A DNA stretch of 64,000 nucleotides. It comes from SFEL01 sp964392455. Lineage in GTDB: Bacteria > Bacillota > Clostridia > Christensenellales > CAG-138. The notes under the pieces were generated by a model. That model was not told the origin of the DNA. It made no database searches and saw only the letters and a program-made list of their open reading frames with translations. Made by a program: the position numbers and the translations under genes. The DNA is taken from NCBI GenBank assembly GCA_964392455.1, contig CAYMPG010000008.1, positions 8,914 to 72,913 on the forward strand. Reading direction: 5' to 3'. The stretch's first letter is position 1, and the number at the start of each line of letters is the position of its first letter. Below are positions 56,495-64,000 of this stretch, piece by piece.

Positions 56495-58144
56495 TTATCC
56501 AGCGCTGCTTTCGCTGTCTGTGAACATATACCATTTATCCACGTTTTTCATTATATCCGGCTCACGCACATCTGTCATTCCCTTTATATCAGAGGAATAC
56601 ACTATGCTGTTAAGCCTGAAATACAGCGGGATAAAGGGCAGCTTTTCTGCAAACGCAAGCTGGAATTCGGAGGCCGTATCCCTGTAGCTGGCCTCATCTC
56701 CTGCGCTCATCATGGTGCGGGCAAGGGCATCCAGCTCATAATCGTAATAATTGCCGTAATTGGCGGCACCTCCGCTTGCCATTACCTCTGTAAGGTTATA
56801 ATCCCGGCCGACATTTATGCCTATAAGGGCAATATCATACTCGCCGTTTTTCAGCATCTCCAGGTACTCACCCTTGGTCTGCCCGGCAGTATAGGATGCC
56901 GTGACCACCTCCACGCCTATTCCCAGCTCCTCAAGCTGCTCGGCTATGGAGGCTGCTGCATTTTTTCTGGTGCTGTCCGTAGAGTCATTTACAAGCAGCA
57001 TAAGATTCAGCTCAGTAAGGGCCATGCCGCCCTTTTCCAGCCTGCCGTCATCATCCACGTCAGTCCACCCCGCCTCAGCAAGCAGCGCAAGTGCCTTTGA
57101 AACATTGTAATCGTAAAGCTTAGACCTTGAATCGTATATCCAGGAATCCGGCGCTATTGGTACATCGCAGGACTGGGCCCTGTTCATGTACACATTGGAT
57201 ATTATCTTGCTGCGATCCAGCCCGTAGGCTATCGCCTGACGAACCCGTATGTCATTGAGGGCGGTGGAGGTGCTGTTTACCAGCATCAGCTCCAGAGACT
57301 GGGTCATAACATCCTGCACGGTGGTTATGCCCTCCTGACGGTATTTGCCGGCAGTGGTTGCAGAGGTGGGCACCATATCGAGCTGGCCTGCGCTGTATGA
57401 AGCAAGGGCTACGTCATTGCTGTCGCGCTCTACAAAAAGAAAGCTGTCTATATATGGCCGCTGCTTCCACCAGCCGATATTTGCAGTAAGGAGTATGCCT
57501 CCATCCCGATAGCCCTCGTATTGATATGGGCCTGTGCCCACAGGCTTTGCCGTGGCCTCGCCGCCCTGCATCACAGGGAAGGTAAGGGCATAAAGCGAAG
57601 CATACCCGCCGGATTTCATTACCACCTTCAGGTTTCTTTCGTCCGTTGCCTCCATGCTTTCTATGGCCTTCACGCAATATGAATAATAGGTATCCTCCCC
57701 AAGGGACTGAAGCCGCTCAAAGGTGAGCACCACGTCCCTTGCAGTCAGGCTCCTGTCATGCCCGTGCCAGGTGACCCATTCCCTAAGCTTTATATTCCAG
57801 GTCTTTCCTCCATCCTCGCTTGTCCAGTTTTCCGCAAGCTCAGCGGCCAGCTTGCCATCTGAGCTGATGGTTACAAGGCTTTCGTATATCATGGAGAAAA
57901 AGCTCAGCATTTCCTCGGTATTGACCTTGAGCGGGTCAGTAACATCCGCATTGGTGGGGATATACATCCTCACCTCGCCGCCTGTGGCTGCCTGTGGAGA
58001 GGGCGTGGCCACCGGCACTGCTATCTCTTCCTCGCTTTCCCCTGTAGCAGCTCTGCCGCAGCCTGAAAGGGCCATAAGCACTGCGGCTATCAGCGCCATA
58101 AGCCTAAGCAAGGTCGTTTTTGTATAAATCAAGGTATTTTTCAT
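56495..58144 (-). CDS. Orphan ABC transporter solute-binding protein, family 5
   Basis: A lipoprotein of the peptide/nickel-binding family 5. The ATG at 58144 gives MKNTLIYTKTTLLRLMALI and a lipobox LSGC, 549 residues in all. The longer frame to 58336 adds residues with no signal character. The family motif AENWTSEDGGKTWNIKLREWVTWHDG-like segment is present (AENWTSEDGGKTWNIKLRE), and VRQAIAYGLDRSKII is the core. No permease or ATPase gene lies nearby. The start overlaps the end of the lytic transglycosylase gene by 41 bases. Substrate unknown. Confidence 0.88.
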   Translation of the reverse strand: MKNTLIYTKTTLLRLMALIAAVLMALSGCGRAATGESEEEIAVPVATPSPQAATGGEVRMYIPTNADVTDPLKVNTEEMLSFFSMIYESLVTISSDGKLAAELAENWTSEDGGKTWNIKLREWVTWHGHDRSLTARDVVLTFERLQSLGEDTYYSYCVKAIESMEATDERNLKVVMKSGGYASLYALTFPVMQGGEATAKPVGTGPYQYEGYRDGGILLTANIGWWKQRPYIDSFLFVERDSNDVALASYSAGQLDMVPTSATTAGKYRQEGITTVQDVMTQSLELMLVNSTSTALNDIRVRQAIAYGLDRSKIISNVYMNRAQSCDVPIAPDSWIYDSRSKLYDYNVSKALALLAEAGWTDVDDDGRLEKGGMALTELNLMLLVNDSTDSTRKNAAASIAEQLEELGIGVEVVTASYTAGQTKGEYLEMLKNGEYDIALIGINVGRDYNLTEVMASGGAANYGNYYDYELDALARTMMSAGDEASYRDTASEFQLAFAEKLPFIPLYFRLNSIVYSSDIKGMTDVREPDIMKNVDKWYMFTDSESSAG

Positions 58145-58703
58145 ATGCCCGCTGCACCTTTTCCACGTATCGTTCAGTTTCCGGGAATGGTATATGCGTA
58201 AGCTCACCATTCTCAGAGTATCGTTCATCCTTGAGCCACTTTTCCACGTTTCCCGGGCCGCCATTGTACGCAGCAAGCACAGCCACTCTGTTTCCGTAGA
58301 ATTTTTTGCTGAGGTAGTCAAGATACCAGCACCCAAAGCGCAGATTTACCTCAGGCTCAAAAAGCTGCTCCACGGTAAAGCCATCCATATCCAGCTTTTC
58401 CGCTATCCAGCTCCCTGTGTCCGGCATTATCTGCATCAGCCCCATCGCCCCCACAGGGGACACGGCATCCTTATTATTTGAGCTTTCGCAGTGTATCACC
58501 GCCGCCACAAGGTATGGGTCCACCTGATATTCCGCAGCCATTTCTGTAATGAGCTCGGGATACATCAGCCTGTAGGTACGCTTTTCCATGAGCCTGTTTA
58601 AGTAATACGCCAGGGCGCTCAGCACTATAAGTAGCGCCAGCGCTACGGCTATGGCTCTTATCAGCTTTTTATTGTTTATGCGTTTTTTCTTCTTTTTTGC
58701 CAT
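58104..58703 (-). CDS. Membrane-anchored lytic transglycosylase (Slt-like)
   Basis: Cleaves peptidoglycan between MurNAc and GlcNAc. The ATG at 58703 (MAKKKKKRINNKK) has AAGGA four bases upstream and gives 199 residues; it overlaps the coaE stop by 35 bases. A highly basic N-terminus leads into one transmembrane helix (about 17-35), then the SLT domain with the catalytic glutamate in IHCESSNN, GAMGLMQIMPDTGSW and LAAYNGGPGNVEKWL. It is the family member often paired with coaE in Firmicutes. Confidence 0.92.
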   Translation of the reverse strand: MAKKKKKRINNKKLIRAIAVALALLIVLSALAYYLNRLMEKRTYRLMYPELITEMAAEYQVDPYLVAAVIHCESSNNKDAVSPVGAMGLMQIMPDTGSWIAEKLDMDGFTVEQLFEPEVNLRFGCWYLDYLSKKFYGNRVAVLAAYNGGPGNVEKWLKDERYSENGELTHIPFPETERYVEKVQRAYEKYLDLYKNDLA

Positions 58704-59292
58704 GCTTCCTTGCAGCGTACAGCCCGGCCACAAGCTCCCTGAGCTCATCCATGCTGCCGCTGTTGTTTATTATTACGTCTGCGTATTTTGCCTTTTCTTC
58801 ATCCGGCATCTGAGCCTGTATGCGCTTTATAGCCTGCTCCCGCAAAAGACCGTCCCTCAGGGCAATGCGCCTGAGCCGCTCCTCAAGGGGCGCAGTTACC
58901 AGCCACACCTCATCTGCCACATTCTGCCAGCCGCACTCTATCAGCAGCGGCACATCAAATACCACCATGCTACCCGGCCGCTTCTGCTCAATATACATGG
59001 CACGGCACAGCATTTCTTCCTTTATTGCAGGATGCAGTATGCCATTCAGCCGCTCCAGAAGGACGGGGCTGCCAAATACGATGCTGCCCAGTGCGGCCCT
59101 GTTAAGGGTACCGTCAGCATTTACAATGCCGCTGCCAAATTCATCTATGATGCTTTTTAGCCCCGGCGTGCCCGGCTGCACCACCTCTCTGGAAATGGCG
59201 TCAGCATCCAGCACCTCTGCCCCAAGCTCCATCAATGTGGAGGATACCAGCGACTTGCCTGCGGCAATGCCGCCCGTTAGTCCTATACGCAT
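58669..59292 (-). CDS. coaE: Dephospho-CoA kinase
   Basis: Last step of coenzyme A synthesis: phosphorylation of the ribose 3' OH. The 207-residue protein has the P-loop GLTGGIAAGKSLVS at residues 4-17, the DADAISREVVQPG substrate motif, VFDVPLLIECGW and VTAPLEERLRR. It is 11 bases downstream of polA, the widespread polA-coaE order. Confidence 0.96.
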   Translation of the reverse strand: MRIGLTGGIAAGKSLVSSTLMELGAEVLDADAISREVVQPGTPGLKSIIDEFGSGIVNADGTLNRAALGSIVFGSPVLLERLNGILHPAIKEEMLCRAMYIEQKRPGSMVVFDVPLLIECGWQNVADEVWLVTAPLEERLRRIALRDGLLREQAIKRIQAQMPDEEKAKYADVIINNSGSMDELRELVAGLYAARKHGKKEEKTHKQ

Positions 59293-59303
59293 ATTATATG
59301 CTC

Positions 59304-61828
59304 CTACTTGGTATCAAACCAGCTATAGCCGCTGCTCACCTCGGCGGTAAGGGGCACCTTAAGGGCCATTACGTTTTGCATACAGTCTGCAAGCAGCGCC
59401 TTTACCTGCTCCACCTCATCGCTGGGAGTGTCTATGATAAGCTCATCGTGTATCTGCAATACCAGCTTCGCCTTAAGCCCCTTATCCTTAAGCGCCCTGT
59501 GTACCCGCACCATGGCCAGCTTGATAATATCCGCCGCCGTGCCCTGAATGGGCATATTCATGGCCACCCGCTCGCCAAAGCTGCGAGTATTATAATTTGA
59601 TGAGGTTATTTCAGGCAGCTCCCGCCTGCGCCCCATAAGGGTGCTGACGTAGCCCGCAGCCTTGCCCTTTTCCACGCTGGCGCCCATGTATTCCTTTACC
59701 CCCGGATACCTTTCAAGGTAGCGCTGGATAAACTCTCCCGCCTCCTTGCGGGAAACTCCTATATTCTTCGCAAGGCCAAAATCGCTTATGCCGTACACAA
59801 TGCCAAAGTTTACCGCCTTTGCGNNNNNNNNNNTACACCGAACACCTCGGCCGCAGTGGAGGTATGCACATCTGCCCCGGAATTAAATGCAGCTATGAGC
59901 CTTTCATCGCCGCTCATATGGGCCAGCAGCCTGAGCTCTATCTGGGAATAATCCGCACCCACCAGCAGGTTTCCAGGGCTTGCAGTGAAGGCCCTGCGTA
60001 TCTCCCTGCCCAGCTCTGTACGCACGGGGATATTCTGCAAATTCGGCTCGGTGGAGGATATTCGGCCGGTGGCAGTAACGTTTTGATTGAATTTAGTATG
60101 TATCCTGCCGGCCCTGGTGAGAGTCACCAGGCCATCAAGGAAGGTGCTCTTGAGCTTGGAAAGGAACCTGTATTCTATTACCAGCGGCACTATGGCATGC
60201 CTGTCCTCCAGCGCCTCCAGCACCTCGGAATCTGTAGAATAGCCGGATTTTGTTTTTTTCTGGGGAGGCAGGCCCAGCTTGTCAAACAGTATGCCGCCAA
60301 GCTGCTTTGTGGAAAGGATATTGAATTCCTCCCCCGCAAGCTCATATATTTTTTGCTCTATCTCGGCTATACGCAGGGCAAATTTTTCGGACAATGCAGA
60401 CAGCATTTCCTTATCCACAGCTATGCCCTCACGCTCCATGTCAAACAATACCTCTGTAAGCGGCAGCTCCACCTGGTCATAAAGGGCAAGCATGCCCTTT
60501 TGCTCCATTTCGCTACGCATGGCAGGATACAGCTTCACCAGTGCCGCCCCGCCCTCGGTAAGCCCATGCTCAAGGCAAAGGGTCTTAAGGGAATCAGCCG
60601 GGTGTATTGCGTGCAGCAGGTAATCCGCTATCATTGCATCAAATACCTGCCCGCCAAGCTCTATGCCAAACCCTGCAAGGAAATGGCGCATGGCCTTTGA
60701 ATCAAACAGGAGCTTGCATATGCTCTCCCCCTCCAGCACGGGCTTAAGTGCAGCCATCACTTCCTCTGCACTGAGTCCCTGGTCAAAGAGAGTGGCTCCC
60801 AGGGATATTTCATACTGCTCTCCGCTGCTTACAGCAAGCCCCAGCCTTTCGCCCGGAACTATTGCCACGGCCTCTGCTTGGCTTATTACCTTTATAAGGT
60901 CAGCCAGCCCCGCCCGGTCTGATACCTGTATGGTATTCACCTTTTCTTCGGCTTTAACCGGCGCAGGTGCATTGCCCTTTGGCAGGCGCTGTATGAGGCT
61001 CCGAAGCTCCCATGCGCTCATTGTGGGAATAGCCCCCGCCATACCGGCAGGGTCAAACCGGCAATCCTCCACCCCTATGCTTACAGGCGCATTTGTATCG
61101 ATAGTGCCCAGGGCGTAGCTCATGCGGGCAGAAGGGGCATTATCCAGCAGCTTCTGGCGCAGGGCTCCCTTTTCATTTTCAGCATTTGCAAGGGTGTTTT
61201 CAAGGGTGCCGTATTTTTCCAGGAGCTTCAGGGCAGTCTTTTCACCTACGCCGGGTATGCCCGGCAGGTTATCCGAGCCATCTCCCATAAGCCCCTTAAG
61301 ATCCACCATGCGCTCTGGCTCAAGGCCATACTGCTCTTTAAGCACAGCGCTGTCATATTCTATGGTATCGGTGATGCCCTTTTTGGTCATAAGCACATGG
61401 GTGTGCTGATTTATAAGCTGCAACGCATCCCGGTCCCCGGTAACCAGCAGCGCATCTATCCCCGCCGCATTTGCCCTGCGGGAAAAGGTGCCCAGTATAT
61501 CGTCCGCCTCATATCTTTCACATTCGCATACCGTTATGCCCATTTCACCAAGAAGCCTTTTGAGCATGGGAAACTGAGTACGCAAATCATCCGGCGTGGG
61601 CCTTCTGCCTGCCTTATACTGATCATACTGCTCATGGCGGAAGGTGGGGCCATGCATATCAAACGCCACCACCATATACCCCGGCTCATAATCCAGCAGC
61701 TTCAGCAGCATGCTTATAAAGCCGTATACGGCTCCTGTGGGAGTGCCATCCTTTGCAGTCATGGAGGGCAGTGCGTAATAGGCCCTGTGCATAAGGCTGT
61801 TTCCATCTATGGCTATGAGCTTGGACAC
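59304..61828 (-). CDS. polA: DNA polymerase I, interrupted by a 10-N assembly gap
   Basis: PolA fills repair gaps and removes Okazaki primers. The likely start is GTG at 61828 (SKLIAIDGNSLMHRAYYAL follows) with GAGG about nine bases upstream; the ATG at 61870 gives no family match before it. The 5' nuclease domain is intact (VAFDMHGPTFRH, VTGDRDALQLI, GDGSDNLPGIPGVGEKTA). The 3'-5' exonuclease-like domain lacks the DxE catalytic motif, so it should not proofread. The polymerase domain has LVGADYSQIELRLLAHMSGD and RTSFGER-type motifs, and DEL in its C-terminal motif. Ten Ns (59824-59833) interrupt between EVFGV and AKAVNFG. Related polymerases have about 12 residues there, so the gap is under-sized, not a frameshift. 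Confidence 0.92.
59824..59833. other. Assembly gap (10 Ns) within polA
   Basis: Ten consecutive undetermined bases. The flanking reading frames are both PolA and meet if roughly 36 bases are restored, based on known polymerase I sequences. It indicates a scaffolded draft assembly and explains why the gene appears in two pieces. Confidence 0.97.
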
Positions 61829-61866
61829 CTTCAGTACCTCACAAAAAAAATCTTTTCTATAAAATA

Positions 61867-61903
61867 TCACAGGGTGCGCCTTTTTACAATCGGCGCCCCG
61901 TGA
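61867..61903 (-). terminator. Intrinsic terminator of the nucleoside phosphorylase gene
   Basis: TCACAGGGTGCGCC (61867-61880) pairs with GGCGCCCCGTGA (61892-61903) with small bulges. On the minus strand TATTTT follows. It ends the pdp transcript before polA. Confidence 0.75.
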
Positions 61904-61918
61904 ACTTACCGTAAACCC

Positions 61919-63235
61919 TTACCTGACTATGCCGAATACCATGGGCTCTGCGGCAGGCTTTTCGCTGCCCAGCTCTATGGCCCCTCTGAATGTATCCAGC
62001 GCAGCAGGCAGGCGGCTCTCGTCATTTACATACATTATTGCCACCGGCTCATTTTCCGCCACATAGTCCCCTACCCGCTTGCACATCACAAGCCCCACGG
62101 CAGGGTCTATAATGTCAGTCTTTTCCGCACGACCTGCCCCAAGCATCTGGGCGGCATTTCCAATTTCAGCCGCATGCATGGCCCGTATGTAGCCATGGCC
62201 CTCAAGGGTCACCTCCACACGGCGCTTCACCTCGCACAGGCTTTCAGGATGGGCTATCACCCGCCCTGTATCCCTTGCCCCCAGCGCCGCAAGCATGGCC
62301 TCCAGCTTTTTAAGGCCCCTGCCCTCCTTCAGCGCACAGGTAAGTTTTTCTTCCGCCTCTGCATCGTCCTTTGCAAGCCCTCCGGCTATCAGCATATTTG
62401 AAGCCAGCAGTATGCATACCTGATACAATGGATCCTTATCGCTCACCTTGCCCGACAGCACCTCTATGGCCTCCTTTACCTCAAGGCCATTGCCAACGGC
62501 CATACCAAGGGGCTGATCCATATCGGTGATTATGGCAATCGTCCTGCGTCCCAGGCTGTTGCCTATCCTTACCATGGTTTCAGCAAGCCTTCTTGCATCC
62601 TCCACGGTTTTCATAAAGGCACCGGTGCCGGTTTTAACATCCAGCACTATGGCATCTGTGCCCGCTGCGAGCTTTTTGCTCATTATGCTGGAGGCTATGA
62701 GCGGTATGCTTTCCACTGTGCCTGTAACGTCCCTCAGGGCATACATCAGCTTATCCGCAGGCACAAGGTTGCCGCTCTGCCCCACCACGCACAGGCCGTT
62801 TTGCCGCACTATGCTTTTGAATTCATCTATGCTTTTTTCCACCACCACGCCAGGAACAGCCTCGAGCTTATCCAGCGTGCCGCCGGTATGGCCAAGGCCA
62901 CGCCCGCTCATCTTTGCCACGGTGCCGCCGCAGGCTGCAACCAGAGGAGCTATTACCAGGGTGGTGGTATCCCCAACGCCGCCTGTAGAGTGCTTATCCA
63001 CCTTAACGCCGCTAAGGTCGCTCAAATCCACCACATCGCCTGAGTTCATCATGGCATAAGTAAGGCGGCTCACCTCTGCCTCCGTCATGCCCTGCCAGCA
63101 TACGGCCATCATCCAGGCAGACATCTGGTAATCCGGTATGCTGCCATTCACATAGCCGGATATAATAAAATCTATCTCCTGATCAGTATGGGGCTGACCG
63201 CAGCGTTTTTTTACTATAAGATCCACCATTCTCAT
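61919..63235 (-). CDS. pdp: Pyrimidine-nucleoside phosphorylase
   Basis: Cleaves thymidine, deoxyuridine or uridine with phosphate to give base and sugar phosphate. The 438-residue protein has the phosphate-binding motif DKHSTGGVGDTTTLV, the MSGRGLGHTGGTLDKLEA signature and KMSG. The DVKTGTGAFMKTVEDARRLAETMV segment is also characteristic. The phosphorylase could be pyrimidine-broad (Pdp) or thymidine-specific (DeoA); the length and Firmicute context favour Pdp. GGAGG is seven bases before the ATG. A clear promoter lies 37 bases upstream. Confidence 0.93.
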   Translation of the reverse strand: MRMVDLIVKKRCGQPHTDQEIDFIISGYVNGSIPDYQMSAWMMAVCWQGMTEAEVSRLTYAMMNSGDVVDLSDLSGVKVDKHSTGGVGDTTTLVIAPLVAACGGTVAKMSGRGLGHTGGTLDKLEAVPGVVVEKSIDEFKSIVRQNGLCVVGQSGNLVPADKLMYALRDVTGTVESIPLIASSIMSKKLAAGTDAIVLDVKTGTGAFMKTVEDARRLAETMVRIGNSLGRRTIAIITDMDQPLGMAVGNGLEVKEAIEVLSGKVSDKDPLYQVCILLASNMLIAGGLAKDDAEAEEKLTCALKEGRGLKKLEAMLAALGARDTGRVIAHPESLCEVKRRVEVTLEGHGYIRAMHAAEIGNAAQMLGAGRAEKTDIIDPAVGLVMCKRVGDYVAENEPVAIMYVNDESRLPAALDTFRGAIELGSEKPAAEPMVFGIVR

Positions 63236-63271
63236 ATGGGCACCTCCACAGGATGTTATGTATCTGGTTAT

Positions 63272-63300
63272 ATTTTATCATCAAACCCTCTCCTTTACAA
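63272..63300 (-). promoter_or_regulatory. Promoter of the nucleoside phosphorylase gene
   Basis: Minus-strand TTGTAA (63295-63300) and TAAAAT (63272-63277), spacer 17 bases, between the phosphorylase and the Amidase_6 gene. Confidence 0.72.
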
Positions 63301-63307
63301 CGCACCC

Positions 63308-63781
63308 TTACCATGCCCTTATCCCCTGAATATGCAGATACCTTGCAGCAAAAAAGTCATAGCTGCCAAGGGTACGCATATAAGCATCATCTGTATGTGC
63401 AGCAACGTATATCACAGGCTCTGTTTCCACCACCAGCAGCGTATGATACCATGTGCCATCACTGCGGCCAAGCTGCACCACATCCCCATCCATTATCCCG
63501 CCGGGATACACTTCCTCGGCATACGGCCCTGTGCCATCGTTAGTCACAAGGAAGGCATACAGCTCATCCACGCCGGCCCATGAGGGGGATCTGTCAAAGC
63601 TGCTGCGATAATACCAATTTGGATAATTCATTATACCGCTGCCGGCATACAGGCACTGGGAAACGAAGCTGGTGCAGTCCCCGCCCAGACTGCTGAAATC
63701 ATAGTACGCCGGGTTGCGGGAAAATGCCCAGCGCTCTGCGTAATTTACCGCCGCAATACGGTCATATTCTCTAATTGTCAT
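63308..63781 (-). CDS. Amidase_6-family cysteine hydrolase
   Basis: A 157-residue protein of the putative amidase family (PF12671-like). The catalytic Cys is in LGGDCTSFVSQCLYAG (about C36) and the histidine in TWYHTLLVVE. It starts NYAERWAFSRNPAYYDF, a pattern common in clostridia. No signal peptide or membrane segment, and the Shine-Dalgarno is weak, so the start is less sure. Substrate unknown; cytosolic. Confidence 0.82.
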   Translation of the reverse strand: MTIREYDRIAAVNYAERWAFSRNPAYYDFSSLGGDCTSFVSQCLYAGSGIMNYPNWYYRSSFDRSPSWAGVDELYAFLVTNDGTGPYAEEVYPGGIMDGDVVQLGRSDGTWYHTLLVVETEPVIYVAAHTDDAYMRTLGSYDFFAARYLHIQGIRAW

Positions 63782-63832
63782 ATGGCAGTATATTCAAAAA
63801 CCGGCTGCCCAGTGATGCCAGAAAAAACGCCC

Positions 63833-63861
63833 TTGAAATTATTCCCGGGATAGAGTATAAT
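63833..63861 (+). promoter_or_regulatory. Promoter of tRNA-Val
   Basis: TTGAAA (63833-63838) and TATAAT (63856-63861) with a 17-base spacer, 13 bases before the tRNA 5' end. Confidence 0.8.
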
Positions 63862-63874
63862 AGACATCGTTATC

Positions 63875-63951
63875 GGGGATGTAGCCCAGCTGGTCAGAGC
63901 GCATCGCTCACATCGATGAGGTCGTGGGTTCGAGCCCCTCCATCCCCACCA
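63875..63951 (+). tRNA. tRNA-Val (anticodon CAC)
   Basis: A 77-nucleotide tRNA with CCA encoded. The acceptor is GGGGATG/CATCCCC, perfect. The anticodon stem CATCG/CGATG encloses CTCACAT, so the anticodon is CAC (bases 63909-63911), reading GUG. Two imperfections: the D stem GCCC/GAGC has a C-A mismatch and the T stem GTGGG/CCCTC has a T-T mismatch. The promoter and terminator are intact, so it is probably expressed. Confidence 0.85.
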
Positions 63952-63960
63952 AATCAATAT

Positions 63961-63998
63961 AATCCGAACCTTTATCCGATTGGAAATGGGTTCGGATT
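63961..63998 (+). terminator. Probable terminator after tRNA-Val
   Basis: AATCCGAACC (63961-63970) pairs with GGTTCGGATT (63989-63998) around an 18-base loop. Only TA is visible after it before the window ends, so the T-run cannot be checked. Confidence 0.65.
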
Positions 63999-64000
63999 TA

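Noticed and set aside
58145..58336. N-terminal extension of the solute-binding protein
   Set aside because: The extension is polar, has no signal character and lies within the transglycosylase gene; the lipoprotein signal begins at 58144.
59790..59840. Frameshift in polA
   Set aside because: The break coincides exactly with ten Ns, so it is an assembly artefact.

Overview
The window is a 64 kb piece of a bacterial chromosome, almost certainly from a spore-forming clostridial Firmicute (Bacillota, class Clostridia). The evidence is the RemA-YicC-Gmk-RpoZ-CoaBC-PriA gene order, a YaaL-BofA sporulation pair, MutS2, ClpC, ECF-type folate uptake, a pheST T-box, SAM-I, lysine and THF riboswitches, and many intrinsic terminators. 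A run of ten Ns inside polA marks a scaffold join, so this is a draft or metagenome-assembled genome. By eye the base composition is moderately GC-rich (not computed). Genus cannot be given. Nearly everything is core genome; one small phage-like island (32.1-34.4 kb) stands out.

Layout. 0-10 kb (minus): priA (cut by the window edge), coaBC, rpoZ, gmk, remA and yicC in one operon from a promoter near 4.8 kb; then an AIR-synthase-like gene, ligA and pcrA. 10-20 kb (minus): a small membrane protein, pheT and pheS behind a phenylalanine T-box; a beta-CASP nuclease; a SEC-C protein; a glmU whose uridyltransferase half looks dead; a CDF metal transporter; a sirtuin. 20-23 kb (minus): bofA, yaaL, the folate S-component folT behind a THF riboswitch, and a large beta-propeller lipoprotein. 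23-26 kb (plus): a zinc-ribbon/TM/SH3 protein and two small genes. 26-29 kb (minus): an S41 protease, a degenerate P-loop protein, and metK behind a SAM-I riboswitch.

29-30 kb (plus): ttcA-like and DUF1294, fired from a promoter that overlaps that of metK. 30-32 kb (minus): flavodoxin, folA and thyA. 32-34.4 kb (plus): a BppU-like/collagen-like fibre gene and a partner, with a long structured leader. Then rluA, tRNA-Asn, a GNAT acetyltransferase and an EF-G-like GTPase. 38-47 kb (minus): HtrA protease, histidine kinase, response regulator, DUF523, mutS2, a U32 peptidase and zapA. 48-50 kb (plus): an NhaC-family carrier behind a lysine riboswitch. 50-64 kb (mostly minus): lipoprotein + amidase, clpC, a membrane protein + rluD + lspA, an orphan solute-binding protein, lytic transglycosylase, coaE, polA, pyrimidine-nucleoside phosphorylase, an Amidase_6 protein, and finally tRNA-Val (plus).

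Functionally the window combines replication and repair (priA, ligA, pcrA, mutS2, polA), nucleotide and one-carbon metabolism (gmk, folA, thyA, folT, metK, pdp), CoA synthesis (coaBC, coaE), translation (pheST, EF-G-like, ttcA, rluA/rluD, two tRNAs), and envelope remodelling and quality control (HtrA with a two-component system, S41, amidases, lytic transglycosylase, lspA, zapA). I found no CRISPR array, insertion sequence, rRNA or complete prophage. The most unusual items are the GlmU with a gutted N-terminal active site, the orphan collagen-like fibre locus, and the metK/ttcA promoter overlap.
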